A DNA stretch of 64,000 nucleotides, taken from positions 558,001 through 622,000 of the forward strand of contig NZ_LWKZ01000027.1 of the NCBI RefSeq assembly GCF_001905005.1. Direction: 5' to 3'. The notes beneath the pieces were generated by a model. It searched no databases. It had not been told where the DNA came from and saw nothing but the letters and a program-made list of their open reading frames with translations. The stretch is from Streptomyces sp. CB02923. GTDB lineage: Bacteria > Actinomycetota > Actinomycetes > Streptomycetales > Streptomycetaceae. This document shows positions 7,675 through 15,975 of the stretch, piece after piece. A program made the position numbers and the translations under genes. Each line of letters opens with the position of its first letter. Position 1 is the first letter of the stretch.

Positions 7675-9117
7675 ATGGCAGAGCTGCACGATCTGACCGC
7701 GTTGGAGCAGGCCGCAGGGGTACGGACCGGCGAGCTGTCCCCCGTCGAGATCACCGAGCACTACCTCGCCCGCGCCGGGGAACTGGACGCGACGCTCGGC
7801 GCGTTCCTCACGCGTACGCCCGATATCGCCCGCAAGCAGGCGGCAGCGGCGGAGGCCGAGGCCGCCGCCGCGCGCCGCGAGGGCCGTACGCTGCCGCCGC
7901 TGCACGGCGTGCCCGTACCGGTCAAGGACCTCAACCAGGTCGCCGGTGTGCGCTGCACGATGGGCTCGCGGACGCTGGCCGACAACGTGGCGCAGCGGGA
8001 CGACCACGTCGTCACCAAGCTGCGCCGAGCGGGCACGATCCTGCTCGGCAAGACCAACACCCCGGAGTTCGGCCTCCCCTGTTACACCGAGAACCTCCTC
8101 GCGCCGCCCGCCCGCACACCGTGGGACCTGGAGCGTTCGGCGGGCGGTTCGAGCGGCGGGGCCGCCGCCGCGGTGGCCGGCGGGCTGGCGCCCGTGGCGC
8201 ACGGCAGCGACGGCGGCGGGTCCGTCCGTATCCCCGCCTCGCTCTGCGGGCTGTTCGGCATCAAGCCGAGCCGCGGCCTGATCAGTTCCGGCCCGCTGCT
8301 CCACGACGTCGCGGGCCTGGGCACCGCGGGCCCGCTCGCCCGTACGGTCGCGGACGCCGCCGCGCTGCTGGACGCGATGGCGGGACCGATGCCCGGCGAC
8401 CCGTACGCGGCGCCCGCGCTGCCGCCCGGCGAGACGTACACCGCGTACGCCGGGCGCGACCCGGGGCGGCTGCGCGTCGGCTGGCTGGCCGACGTCCCGT
8501 TCTCCGGCATCGAGGTGCACCCGGACTGCCGGGCCGCCGTCGCGGAGACGGCCGCGCTCCTCGCCGGGCTGGGGCACGAGGTGGACGAGCTGACGCTGCC
8601 CGGCGACGACAGCTCCCGCTACGCCTTCACGCGTGTCTGGTCGGTGATCGCCGCCAACCGCCCGGTGCCGCCGGGGGCCGAAGCGGACCTGATGCCGCTG
8701 ACCCGCTATCTGCGCGGGCGCGGCGCGGAGATCACGGCCGTGGAGTACGCCCGTGCGCTGTACGCGTTCCGGATGCTGGGGCAGCTGATCGCGGACGGCG
8801 TGATGCCGCGGGACGGCGGCTTCGACGTGGTGCTGACCCCGACGGTCGCCCAGCCGCCGCCGCGCGTGGGCGGGCTGCGCGACGACGCGGACCCGCAGGC
8901 CGAGTTCGCCGCGGTCGGAGCCTTCACCCCGTACACGGCGCTGTACAACGCCACCGGTCAGCCCGCGGTGAGCGTCCCGCTGCACTGGAACGCGGCGGGC
9001 CTGCCGATCGGTGTCATGCTCGGCGGGCGGTACGGCGAGGACGCGACGCTCGTCGCGCTCTCCGCCCAGTTGGAGGAGGCCCGGCCGTGGGCGGGCCGCA
9101 AACCCGCGATGTGGTGA
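7675..9117 (+). CDS. Amidase (amidase signature family)
   Basis: A 480-residue hydrolase of C-N amide bonds. The signature region is complete: catalytic Lys84 in VPVKDL, cis-Ser at 159 in GGSSGG and nucleophile Ser183 in GGGSVRIPA, the Ser-cisSer-Lys triad. Length fits the family (450-520). Start ATG 7675 follows GAAGGCGG. There is no signal peptide, so it acts in the cytoplasm. It is an amide hydrolase of unknown substrate; a GatA role is unlikely without gatB/gatC. It converges on soxR with a 3-bp gap. Confidence 0.88.
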   Translation: MAELHDLTALEQAAGVRTGELSPVEITEHYLARAGELDATLGAFLTRTPDIARKQAAAAEAEAAAARREGRTLPPLHGVPVPVKDLNQVAGVRCTMGSRTLADNVAQRDDHVVTKLRRAGTILLGKTNTPEFGLPCYTENLLAPPARTPWDLERSAGGSSGGAAAAVAGGLAPVAHGSDGGGSVRIPASLCGLFGIKPSRGLISSGPLLHDVAGLGTAGPLARTVADAAALLDAMAGPMPGDPYAAPALPPGETYTAYAGRDPGRLRVGWLADVPFSGIEVHPDCRAAVAETAALLAGLGHEVDELTLPGDDSSRYAFTRVWSVIAANRPVPPGAEADLMPLTRYLRGRGAEITAVEYARALYAFRMLGQLIADGVMPRDGGFDVVLTPTVAQPPPRVGGLRDDADPQAEFAAVGAFTPYTALYNATGQPAVSVPLHWNAAGLPIGVMLGGRYGEDATLVALSAQLEEARPWAGRKPAMW

Positions 9118-9120
9118 GCG

Positions 9121-9867
9121 TCAGCGGTCCGCGCCCCGCCGGGCGGCACGGCGGCCGTCGCTCCGCCCGGTGGCACGGCGCTCGTCGTCCCGCGCGGCGG
9201 CGTCGCGTCCGCCGTCCCGGGCGCCGGGCGCCTCGGCGCCGGCCGCGCAGCGCCCGTCCGCACCGTCCGTACCGTCCGTACCGTCCGTACCGGAATTCTG
9301 CCGTCCGGCCTCGCGGCGGTCCTCCGGGGCACGCGCCGCGGCGGCGCGCGCCCCGGACGTCCCGCCTCCGCCCCCGGATGCGTCCCCGCGTCCCCGGGAC
9401 GGCCCGCCGACCCGGTCCACACGCAGCCGCCGCGCGCCCGGTCCCTGCTCGCCGAGCTGGTCGTACGGGTTGGACAGCGCGCAGTTCTGCAGGGACAGGC
9501 AGCCGCAGCCGATGCAGTCGGCCAGCCGGTCGCGCAGTTCGACGAGCTGGGTGATGCGCTCCTCCAGCTCCTCGCGCCAGACCTCGGAGAGCCGGGCCCA
9601 GTCGTCCCGGTTGGGGGTGCGTTCGTCGGGCAGTTCGGCGAGCGCGTCACGGATGACGGCGAGCGGGATGCCGACCCGCTGGGCGGCGCGCACGAAAGCG
9701 ACCCGGCGCAGCGCGTCGCGGGTGTAACGGCGCTGGTTGCCCGCGGTCCGGGTGCTGCTGATCAGTCCCTTGGACTCGTAGAAGTGCAGGGCGGAGACCG
9801 CCGCGCCGCTACGCGCGGAGAGCTGGCCGACCGAGAGCTCGTGGACCTTGTGAGGAAGCTGGGGCAC
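9121..9867 (-). CDS. soxR: SoxR, redox-sensing MerR-family activator, with long C-terminal tail
   Basis: A transcription factor with a [2Fe-2S] cluster that responds to redox-active compounds. The MerR helix-turn-helix is at residues 10-60 (LSARSGAAVSALHFYESKGL), followed by the dimer helix. The cluster ligands Cys118, 121, 123 and 129 are in CIGCGCLSLQNC. In Streptomyces SoxR typically senses endogenous pigments and controls oxidoreductases and exporters. Start GTG 9867 is chosen because the conserved PQLPHKVHEL follows; ATG 9891 is possible. Oddity: family members are about 150-175 residues, but this frame runs to 248, with a Gly/Arg/Ala-rich tail that includes a GTDGTDGTDG run encoded by a 9-bp repeat. 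Confidence 0.9.
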   Translation of the reverse strand: MPQLPHKVHELSVGQLSARSGAAVSALHFYESKGLISSTRTAGNQRRYTRDALRRVAFVRAAQRVGIPLAVIRDALAELPDERTPNRDDWARLSEVWREELEERITQLVELRDRLADCIGCGCLSLQNCALSNPYDQLGEQGPGARRLRVDRVGGPSRGRGDASGGGGGTSGARAAAARAPEDRREAGRQNSGTDGTDGTDGADGRCAAGAEAPGARDGGRDAAARDDERRATGRSDGRRAARRGADR

Positions 9868-10005
9868 GCAACCAACCCTATCCGTGTACATGCCCGGTGG
9901 GCTGCGGGGATGTGCCCGGTCCGGGCCCCCTGGCAGGCGCGTCCGGGCCCCCGGGCAGGCGGACGCGCCCCGCCCCCGGCCACCGCGCGCGCGGGCGGCG
10001 CCCGG

Positions 10006-10467
10006 TCACAGATAGAAGCGGCTGAGCGTCTGGGCGACGCAGACCGGCTTCTCGCCGCCCTCGCGTTCGACGGTCACCGTCGTCGCGAGCTGCACGCCGT
10101 CGGGCACCTCGGTCACGCCCGCGATCCGGGCCGTCGCGCGCAGCCGTGAGCCGACCGGGACGGGAGCGGGGAAACGGACCTTGTCGACGCCGTAGTTGAT
10201 GCCCATCCTGACGTTGTCGACCCGCAGCAGCTGCGGTACGAGCGCGGGCAGCAGCGCCAGCGTCAGATAGCCGTGCGCGATGGTGGAGCCGAACGGGCCG
10301 GACGCGGCCCGCTCCGGGTCGACGTGAATCCACTGGTGGTCGCCGGTGGCGGCGGCGAACAGGTCGATCCGCTTCTGGTCGATCTCCAGCCAGTCACTGG
10401 TGCCGAGGTCCTCGCCGACCGCGTTCCGCAGTTCGTCGAGCGAGCCGAACACCCGGGGCTCTGCCAT
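10006..10467 (-). CDS. MaoC-family (R)-hydratase, hotdog fold
   Basis: A 153-residue enoyl-CoA hydratase-like protein. The hydratase active site is visible as FAAATGDHQWIHVDPERA (Asp and His of the catalytic pair), followed by the hotdog helix STIAHGYLTLAL. It probably hydrates enoyl-CoA esters in fatty-acid or related catabolism. Start ATG 10467 follows AGGAGG 9 nt upstream. A palindrome identical to the one before the neighbouring TetR gene lies 51 bp upstream of the start, which predicts control by that TetR. Confidence 0.88.
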   Translation of the reverse strand: MAEPRVFGSLDELRNAVGEDLGTSDWLEIDQKRIDLFAAATGDHQWIHVDPERAASGPFGSTIAHGYLTLALLPALVPQLLRVDNVRMGINYGVDKVRFPAPVPVGSRLRATARIAGVTEVPDGVQLATTVTVEREGGEKPVCVAQTLSRFYL

Positions 10468-10517
10468 GTCCGTATGCCTCCTCAGGCTCCGCAGACGCGG
10501 ACCGTACCGTCCACCGA

Positions 10518-10532
10518 CTAAGCGCTTGCTCA
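10518..10532. promoter_or_regulatory. Predicted TetR operator upstream of the MaoC gene
   Basis: CTAAGCGCTTGCTCA. Its exact reverse complement occurs at 11297-11311 before the tetR gene. The core AAGCGCTT is a perfect palindrome within a longer imperfect dyad. A 15-of-15 match at two sites beside the same regulator is strong evidence for an operator. Confidence 0.8.
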
Positions 10533-10604
10533 GGATGCTCAGGATGTGCGGCGGGCCGGTCCCTGTCAATGCCTTCCCGGCTCACCCGTCCCGTCGGGCC
10601 TGGC

Positions 10605-11231
10605 TCACGGCCGCGCGCCGACCATCCGCAGCACCAGACCGGCGTACAGGTCGCCCACCTCCTCCGGCGTACGGGCGCCCTCCGCGGAGAACCAGCGGGC
10701 CACGTCCACGCAGAGCGACAGCACCGCGAGGGTGGTGCCCGGCACGTCGCCGACCGTGAACTCCCCCGCGTCGGCCCCGTCCTGGAGGATGCCGCGCAGC
10801 GAACGGTCGGTACGCCGCCGCAGATCGGCGACGTGCGCGTAGTGCTCCTCGCTCAGCGCCTGCAGCTCGTACTGGATGACCCGGGCGGTGGTGTGGTGCC
10901 GGGCGTGCCAGCGCGCGAAGGTGCGCACGGCGACGCCGAGCCGCTCGGCGGGGCCGCCGTCGGCGCCCGCCGCCTCCTCCATGATCCGCAGGGCCTTCTC
11001 GTGGCCGATGCCGCTGATCCGGAAGAGCAGCTCTTCCTTGGTCTTGTAGTGGATGTAGAGCGCGGCGGGGCTCATTCCGGCCCGGCCCGCGATGTCCCGG
11101 GTGGTGGTGGCGTGGTAGCCGCGTTCGGCGAACGCCTGGACGGCGGCGCAGACCAGGCGGCGGGCCGCTTCCGGGGACACGTCGGCCCAGTCCTCCGCCG
11201 GGCCGTCCGTCTGCTCCGCCTCCGTGACCAT
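10605..11231 (-). CDS. TetR-family regulator (acyl-CoA-type)
   Basis: A 208-residue repressor. The DNA-binding helix-turn-helix is at about residues 20-65 (AFAERGYHATTTRDIAGRAG, then MSPAALYIHYKTKEELL). The C-terminal ligand domain is TetR_C-like with several His/Tyr. Start ATG 11231 precedes conserved sequence; the ribosome site is weak (GGGG). It lies upstream of the MaoC gene on the same strand. Matching palindromes before both genes predict autoregulation plus control of MaoC, most likely relieved by an acyl-CoA or fatty acid (inferred from the target). Confidence 0.85.
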   Translation of the reverse strand: MVTEAEQTDGPAEDWADVSPEAARRLVCAAVQAFAERGYHATTTRDIAGRAGMSPAALYIHYKTKEELLFRISGIGHEKALRIMEEAAGADGGPAERLGVAVRTFARWHARHHTTARVIQYELQALSEEHYAHVADLRRRTDRSLRGILQDGADAGEFTVGDVPGTTLAVLSLCVDVARWFSAEGARTPEEVGDLYAGLVLRMVGARP

Positions 11232-11296
11232 CGCGTACCCCGATCCTCGGTCCGCCGCGGGCCATCCACGACGGACCGAACACCTTACCCCGCCGG

Positions 11297-11311
11297 TGAG
11301 CAAGCGCTTAG
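11297..11311. promoter_or_regulatory. Predicted TetR operator upstream of tetR (11231)
   Basis: TGAGCAAGCGCTTAG, the exact reverse complement of the site at 10518-10532, 66 bp before the tetR start. It predicts autorepression. Confidence 0.8.
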
Positions 11312-11330
11312 AGCCGCCGGACGCCGGGCA

Positions 11331-11403
11331 CGGAAGGGCCGTCGGGCGCCGCGCGCGGAAGGACGGAAGGCCGGAAGGGCCACCGGCCGCCGCGTACGGA
11401 AGG
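11331..11403. repeat. Direct repeat of about 32 bp, two copies at 41-bp spacing
   Basis: CGGAAGGGCCGTCGGGCGCC... (11331) and CGGAAGGGCCACCGGCCGCC... (11372) with extra CGGAAGG units between them. It lies between the tetR operator and the acyl-CoA dehydrogenase stop. Confidence 0.7.
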
Positions 11404-11411
11404 CCGGAGGG

Positions 11412-12563
11412 TCAGAACGCCGAGACGCCGGTGAGCGCCCGCCCGATGACCAGCTTCTGGATCTGGCTGGTGCCCTCGTACAGGGTCATCACCCGGGCGT
11501 CGCGCAGCAGCTTGCCGACCGGGTACTCGTCGATGTAGCCGTAGCCGCCGAAGACCTGGAGCGCGTTGTTCGCGGCGCGCACCGCCGCCTCGGAGGCGAA
11601 CAGCTTCGCCTTGGACGCCTCGGTGACGAACGGCTCGCCGCGGTCGATCAGGTCGGCGACCCGCCAGGTCAGCAGGCGCGCGGCGTCCACGTCCACGGCG
11701 ATGTCGGTGATCAGCTCCTGCACCAGCTGGTGGTGGGCGATGGTCCGGCCGAACTGCTCCCGCTGCGTGGCGTACCCGACGGCGGCGTCCAGGGCGGCCT
11801 GCGCGATGCCCACACAGCCGGCGGCGACCGACATCCGGCCCTTGGCCAGTGCCGACATCGCGACGGAGAAACCTTTCCCCTCCGGGGCCAGCATGGCGTC
11901 TGCGGGCACCCTGACGTCCTGGAGGACCAGTTCGGCGGTGGCCTGCCCCCGCAGCCCCAGCTTGCCGTGGATCTCCCGGCGCTCCAGGCCCGGGGTGTCC
12001 GTGGGGACGAGGAAGGCGCTGACGCCCTTGTGGCCGGGGGCGTCGCCGGTGCGGGCGAACAGCAGCACCACGTCGGCCCAGGTGCCGTTGGTGATGAACA
12101 TCTTGGTGCCGTTGACGACGTAGGAGTCGCCGTCCCGTACGGCACGGGTCGCCAGGTTGCCCGCGTCCGAGCCGGTGCCGGGCTCGGTGAGGCCGAAGCA
12201 GCCGATCGCCTCGCCGGAGGTCAGCGGGGGCAGCCACCGCCGCTTCTGCTCCTCGTCGCCCCAGGCCGCGATGGTCTTGGCGACCAGGCCCAGCGACACG
12301 GAGACAATGCCGCGCACCGCGGAGTCGCCGCGGCCCAGTTCCTCGGTCACCAGCGCGTAGGCGAGGTGGCCGCCTCCGGAACCGCCGTACTCCTCGGGGA
12401 CCGTCAGGCCCAGGAAGCCCACCTCGCCGAGTTTCTTCACGATGCTCCGGTCGACGCGTTCGGCGCGGTCCCAGGCGGCGGCGTGCGGGGTGATCTCGCG
12501 GTCGACGAAGCCCTTGGCGAGCTGCCGGGCGGCAGCCTGCTCCTCGCTGAGCTCCAGGTTCAT
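11412..12563 (-). CDS. Acyl-CoA dehydrogenase
   Basis: A 383-residue FAD enzyme that introduces the alpha,beta double bond into acyl-CoA. CFGLTEPGTGSDAG (about residues 125-138) is the FAD/substrate signature. MFITNG follows in the beta domain, and VFGGYGYIDEYPVGKLLRD and YEGTSQIQ lie in the C-terminal domain; the Glu of YEGT fits the short/medium-chain catalytic base. Start ATG 12563 follows AAGGGG. It is divergent from the second tetR gene with a 17-bp dyad in the gap, so that TetR is its likely repressor. Chain or branched-chain specificity cannot be told from sequence alone. Confidence 0.9.
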   Translation of the reverse strand: MNLELSEEQAAARQLAKGFVDREITPHAAAWDRAERVDRSIVKKLGEVGFLGLTVPEEYGGSGGGHLAYALVTEELGRGDSAVRGIVSVSLGLVAKTIAAWGDEEQKRRWLPPLTSGEAIGCFGLTEPGTGSDAGNLATRAVRDGDSYVVNGTKMFITNGTWADVVLLFARTGDAPGHKGVSAFLVPTDTPGLERREIHGKLGLRGQATAELVLQDVRVPADAMLAPEGKGFSVAMSALAKGRMSVAAGCVGIAQAALDAAVGYATQREQFGRTIAHHQLVQELITDIAVDVDAARLLTWRVADLIDRGEPFVTEASKAKLFASEAAVRAANNALQVFGGYGYIDEYPVGKLLRDARVMTLYEGTSQIQKLVIGRALTGVSAF

Positions 12564-12621
12564 CAAGGCCCCTTGGGGAGGGTGACGGCAGCCGGGCCGC
12601 CCGGACAACCGGACGCACCTT

Positions 12622-12638
12622 AACTACCACTGCTAGTT
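12622..12638. promoter_or_regulatory. Predicted operator for TetR 12659 (divergent promoter region)
   Basis: AACTACCACTGCTAGTT, arms AACTA/TAGTT. Its reverse complement AACTAGCAGTGGTAGTT matches the site at 17453-17469 in 15 of 17 positions. It lies 59 bp from the acyl-CoA dehydrogenase start and 21 bp from the tetR start, so one dimer could control both. Confidence 0.78.
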
Positions 12639-12658
12639 TTCGGGCGGCAGCCTCTACT

Positions 12659-13315
12659 ATGTGCGGCATGGCCCGACCCCGCAAGCCCCTCCTGAGCCGG
12701 GAGCGCATCGTCACCACCGCCCTCGCACTCATCGACGCGGAGGGGCTGGCCACCCTGTCCACCCGGCGGCTCGCCGCCGAACTGGGCGTCAGCGGGCCGT
12801 CCCTGTACAACCACTTCACGACCAAGGACGAGATCCTCGACGCCGTCGCCGACACGGTGATCGCCGAGGTGGACGTGTCGGCCCTCGCCACCGGCGCCGA
12901 CTGGCGGGCCGGCCTGCTGGCCTGGGCCCGCTCCTACCGCGCGGCGCTCGCCGCGCACCCGAACATCGTGCCCTTCCTCGCCCAGGGCCCCGGCCGCCGC
13001 CCGGCCGGCCTGAAGATGGCCGACGCGGCCTTCGGCGGCATGGTCGAGGCCGGCTGGCCACCGGCCCAGGCGACCCGGATCTGCGCCATGGTCCGGTACT
13101 TCGTCGCGGGCTCCGCGCTGGGCTCCTTCGCGCGCGGCTTCGTGGCCGACCCGGGCGCCTACGACCCGGCCGACTACCCCCACCTGGGCCAGGCGCACCT
13201 GCTCGCGGAGCATCAGCAGCGGGTCGACGAGGGGGCGTTCGAGACGGGCCTGCTGGCACTGGTCGACGGGCTGGCGCTGCGGCATCCGGGTCCCGCCCCG
13301 CCCTCCGCCATGTAG
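12659..13315 (+). CDS. TetR-family regulator
   Basis: A 218-residue regulator with its helix-turn-helix at about residues 14-60 (ALALIDAEGLATLSTRRLAA, then SGPSLYNHFTTKDEIL) and a C-terminal TetR_C domain ending in low-complexity Pro. Start ATG 12659; ATG 12668 (MARPRKP) is an equally good choice, since neither has a strong ribosome site. It is divergent from the acyl-CoA dehydrogenase, with a palindrome in the shared promoter that recurs before the aldehyde dehydrogenase 4.8 kb away. I infer one regulon of dehydrogenase, aldehyde dehydrogenase and the downstream alcohol dehydrogenase. Confidence 0.85.
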   Translation: MCGMARPRKPLLSRERIVTTALALIDAEGLATLSTRRLAAELGVSGPSLYNHFTTKDEILDAVADTVIAEVDVSALATGADWRAGLLAWARSYRAALAAHPNIVPFLAQGPGRRPAGLKMADAAFGGMVEAGWPPAQATRICAMVRYFVAGSALGSFARGFVADPGAYDPADYPHLGQAHLLAEHQQRVDEGAFETGLLALVDGLALRHPGPAPPSAM

Positions 13316-13397
13316 CTGTAAGGTACATCCGCCCGGGTGGTCCCGGTGCGGCGCGCGTCGGCCCGCGACGTGCTCCGCCTGCGCGAGGGGAGACGAC

Positions 13398-14396
13398 GTG
13401 CGTGATCCGATCGCCGCGGTACGGGACCGGAGCGCGCCGTGGACCCGGCACCGCCGGACCCGGTACGCCGTCCACGTCCTGCGCGGCCAGGCCCAGGTCG
13501 ACTTCGTACCGAGCGCCGTCACCGGCGCGGTCTTCTCGCTGGCGCTGTGCGCGGCGGGCTGGGCGTACGGCGCGTACGGACTGCTCGGCACCGCGGCGGG
13601 CACGGCCACGGCGCACCTGCTCGGCGTGGACCGCGGCCGGATCGCCGCGGGCCTCGAAGGCTTCAACGCGTGTCTGGTGGCGGTCGGTTCGGCGGTCTTC
13701 CTCGGCCCCGGGCACCTGTCCACCGCGCTGGTCGCGCTGGGCGGCTGCGTCGTGGTCACGGTCGTCACGGCGGCCGTCGCGCGCGTACTGGGCACCTGGC
13801 GGCTGCCGACGCTCACGCTCCCGTTCTGCCTGGTGGCGAGCGCGCTGACGACCGCCGCGCCGGGCTTCGCGCACCTCTGGCACCAGGCCGCGGCCCCGGC
13901 GGCGCTGCCGCGGCCCGCCGGTCCGCCGTCCGGGCTGTCGTTCACCGACCTGTGGCACGCGCTGTTCGCCAACGTCGCCCAGATCTTCTTCATGCCGCAG
14001 TGGTACGTGGGCGCACTCTTCCTCGCCGGGATCTTCGCCGCGAGCCGGACGGCGGGGGCGGTGGCGTGCCTGGGCAGCCTGACCGGCACCGGCACCGCGT
14101 GGGCGCTGGGCGCTCCGACGACGCAGATCACGTCCGGCATCGCGGGCTACAACGCGGTGCTGGCCGCCATGGCGCTGTGCGGGGTGTTCCTGGCGGCCGA
14201 CCGGTGGAGCGTGGCGTACGCGGTGGCGGGGGCGGCGGCCGCGACGGCCCTGACCCCGGCCCTGACGGCTCTCACGGCCCCGTCCGGCGGCCACGCCTTC
14301 ACCTGGCCGTACGTCCTGACCACCCTCGTCTTCCTGGCGGCGGCCCCGGCGTTCCCCCGCCTGCGCAAGGCCGGTGAGCCGGCGCTCGCCGTATAG
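13398..14396 (+). CDS. Urea transporter (UT family)
   Basis: A 332-residue membrane channel for urea uptake. Two homologous halves each carry a GLEGFNACLVAVGSAVF/GIAGYNAVLAAMALCGVF helix. The family signature is seen as LPTLTLPFCLVAS, and MPQWYVGALFLAGIF follows. About 10 membrane helices are apparent. Start GTG 13398 follows GAGGGGA. No urease gene is in the window. It could serve nitrogen scavenging; no GlnR site was recognised upstream. Confidence 0.88.
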   Translation: MRDPIAAVRDRSAPWTRHRRTRYAVHVLRGQAQVDFVPSAVTGAVFSLALCAAGWAYGAYGLLGTAAGTATAHLLGVDRGRIAAGLEGFNACLVAVGSAVFLGPGHLSTALVALGGCVVVTVVTAAVARVLGTWRLPTLTLPFCLVASALTTAAPGFAHLWHQAAAPAALPRPAGPPSGLSFTDLWHALFANVAQIFFMPQWYVGALFLAGIFAASRTAGAVACLGSLTGTGTAWALGAPTTQITSGIAGYNAVLAAMALCGVFLAADRWSVAYAVAGAAAATALTPALTALTAPSGGHAFTWPYVLTTLVFLAAAPAFPRLRKAGEPALAV

Positions 14397-14449
14397 GCGG
14401 TACGGGAACGGCGCTCTGGCGTCCAGCCCGCACCGACGGCAACGCTCTC

Positions 14450-14722
14450 ATGGTCGGCACCTTCCTCACCGTCGCCGTGGGGGCGGCCTGGCTCAACGGC
14501 ACGCTTCCGGGCGGCTTTGCGGAAGACGGCTGGTCCGCTTACGCGCTGGGGCACGCCGTCGCGGCGGGAGGTCTGCTGATCGGACGGCACTGGCTCCGAC
14601 GCGGCAGGCAGGCGACGAGGGAGAGCCGCACACAGCACCAGCCGGTCCTCGCGGCCCACCGGGACGCGGTCCTGGCCCGCGAGGCCGAGTCGAAGCGCGG
14701 GGACGGACCGGGGCGGGAATAG
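14450..14722 (+). CDS. Small membrane protein, hypothetical
   Basis: A possible 90-residue product with a helix at residues 2-18 (VGTFLTVAVGAAWLNG) and a second at 30-45, then a basic and charged tail. ATG 14450 has no good ribosome site and the frame is open upstream, so the start is uncertain. It follows the urea transporter by 53 bp and might be co-transcribed. I do not recognise a family; it may be a decayed gene. Confidence 0.4.
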   Translation: MVGTFLTVAVGAAWLNGTLPGGFAEDGWSAYALGHAVAAGGLLIGRHWLRRGRQATRESRTQHQPVLAAHRDAVLAREAESKRGDGPGRE

Positions 14723-14813
14723 CGGGGGGCCATGGCCGACTTCACCGCACCCTGCCCGGCGGCCCGGCAGCCGTCACCGTCTCCGACCGCGCCGCGTACA
14801 CCGCCGCCACGGA

Positions 14814-15896
14814 TCAGAAGACGACCAGGGCGCGGCCGCCCTTGCCCTCGCGCATTGCCTGAAAGGCGGCGGGGATGCCGTCGAGGGCGATGTGTTCGGT
14901 GACCATGCCGGACAGGTCGAGCGCGCCGCTGCGGACGTGTTCGGCGATGCGCGGCAGGTCGGCGGCCGGGTCGCTGTTGCCGTAGACGCAGCCGGACAGG
15001 GTGCGGCCGAAGTAGAAGAGTTCCAGGGCGGAGAAGGTGACCTGCTGGTCCTGGCCGCCGATGCCGACGACGGTGGTGCGCCCGCCGCGCCGGGTGGACG
15101 ACCAGGCCGTACGGATGGTGTCCGCCCGGCCGACGCACTCGATCGCGACGTCCGCGCCGTGCCCGCCGGTGAGTTTGCGGATGCGCTTGGCGGTGTCGTC
15201 CGACGCGACGAGGAACTCGGTGGCGCCCGCGGCGCGGGCCAGTTCCTCCTTCGCCGGGGACACGTCCACGGCCACGATCGGGCCGGCTCCCGCGATCCGC
15301 GCGGACTGGAGGGTGGCCAGGCCCACGCCGCCCGCGCCGAACACCGCCACCGACTCCCCCGCCCGGACCCGCGCACTGTGGTGCACGGCGCCCCACCCGG
15401 TCAGTACGGCGCAGCCGAGCAGCGCCGCGTCGGTGAGCGGCACACCGGCCGGCAGCGGCAGCGCCGCGCGGGCCGGGACGACCGTCTCCTCGGCGAAGAC
15501 CGCGGTGCCCAGGCCCGGGTAGAGGTCGGTGCCGTCGGCGGCCAGCCGGGCGTACGGGGTGTTCGCCGCGGCCCCGGAGTCGGCGCACAGCCAGGGCTCG
15601 TCCAGCCCGCAGAAGTGGCAGTTCCCGCAGGAGGGGGCCCAGTTCAGGACGACCTGGTCGCCGGGGGCGAGGGTGCCGACGCCCGCGCCGACGGCGGTGA
15701 CGGTGCCCGCGCCCTCGTGCCCGAGGACGGCGGGCGCGGGCTGCCGCAGCGTCCCGTCGGACAGCGACAGGTCGGAGTGGCAGACGCCGGCCGCCGCCAG
15801 GCGGATCCGCACCTGGCCCGGCCCGGGGCCGGGCAGTTCGATCTCGGCGACCTCCAGCGGGGCACCCACGGCGGTCAGTACGGCGGCACGGGTCAT
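14814..15896 (-). CDS. Zinc-dependent alcohol dehydrogenase
   Basis: A 360-residue MDR-family NAD(P) enzyme. Catalytic zinc ligands lie in AGVCHSD and GHEGAG. The structural zinc lobe CGNCHFCGLDEPWLC has all four Cys. AVFGAGGVGLATLQSA is the Rossmann nucleotide site, followed by Asp in VAVDVS (NAD preference). Start ATG 15896 follows AAGGAG. It is downstream of the aldehyde dehydrogenase on the same strand (79-bp gap with a 14-bp repeat); together they oxidise an alcohol to the acid, feeding acyl-CoA metabolism. Co-regulation by TetR 12659 is inferred. Confidence 0.9.
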   Translation of the reverse strand: MTRAAVLTAVGAPLEVAEIELPGPGPGQVRIRLAAAGVCHSDLSLSDGTLRQPAPAVLGHEGAGTVTAVGAGVGTLAPGDQVVLNWAPSCGNCHFCGLDEPWLCADSGAAANTPYARLAADGTDLYPGLGTAVFAEETVVPARAALPLPAGVPLTDAALLGCAVLTGWGAVHHSARVRAGESVAVFGAGGVGLATLQSARIAGAGPIVAVDVSPAKEELARAAGATEFLVASDDTAKRIRKLTGGHGADVAIECVGRADTIRTAWSSTRRGGRTTVVGIGGQDQQVTFSALELFYFGRTLSGCVYGNSDPAADLPRIAEHVRSGALDLSGMVTEHIALDGIPAAFQAMREGKGGRALVVF

Positions 15897-15920
15897 ACGG
15901 ACGTGGCTCCTTCGGACTGT

Positions 15921-15970
15921 GAAACGCGGACTTCGAAACGCGGACTTCGAAACGCGGACTGCGAAACGGC
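15921..15970. repeat. 14-bp tandem repeat, four copies
   Basis: GAAACGCGGACTTC starts at 15921, 15935, 15949 and, partial, 15963. It lies in the gap between the aldehyde and alcohol dehydrogenase genes; copies are almost identical, so it is recent. Each unit has a CGAAACG-like step, but no regulator is recognised. Confidence 0.85.
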
Positions 15971-15975
15971 CGGGC

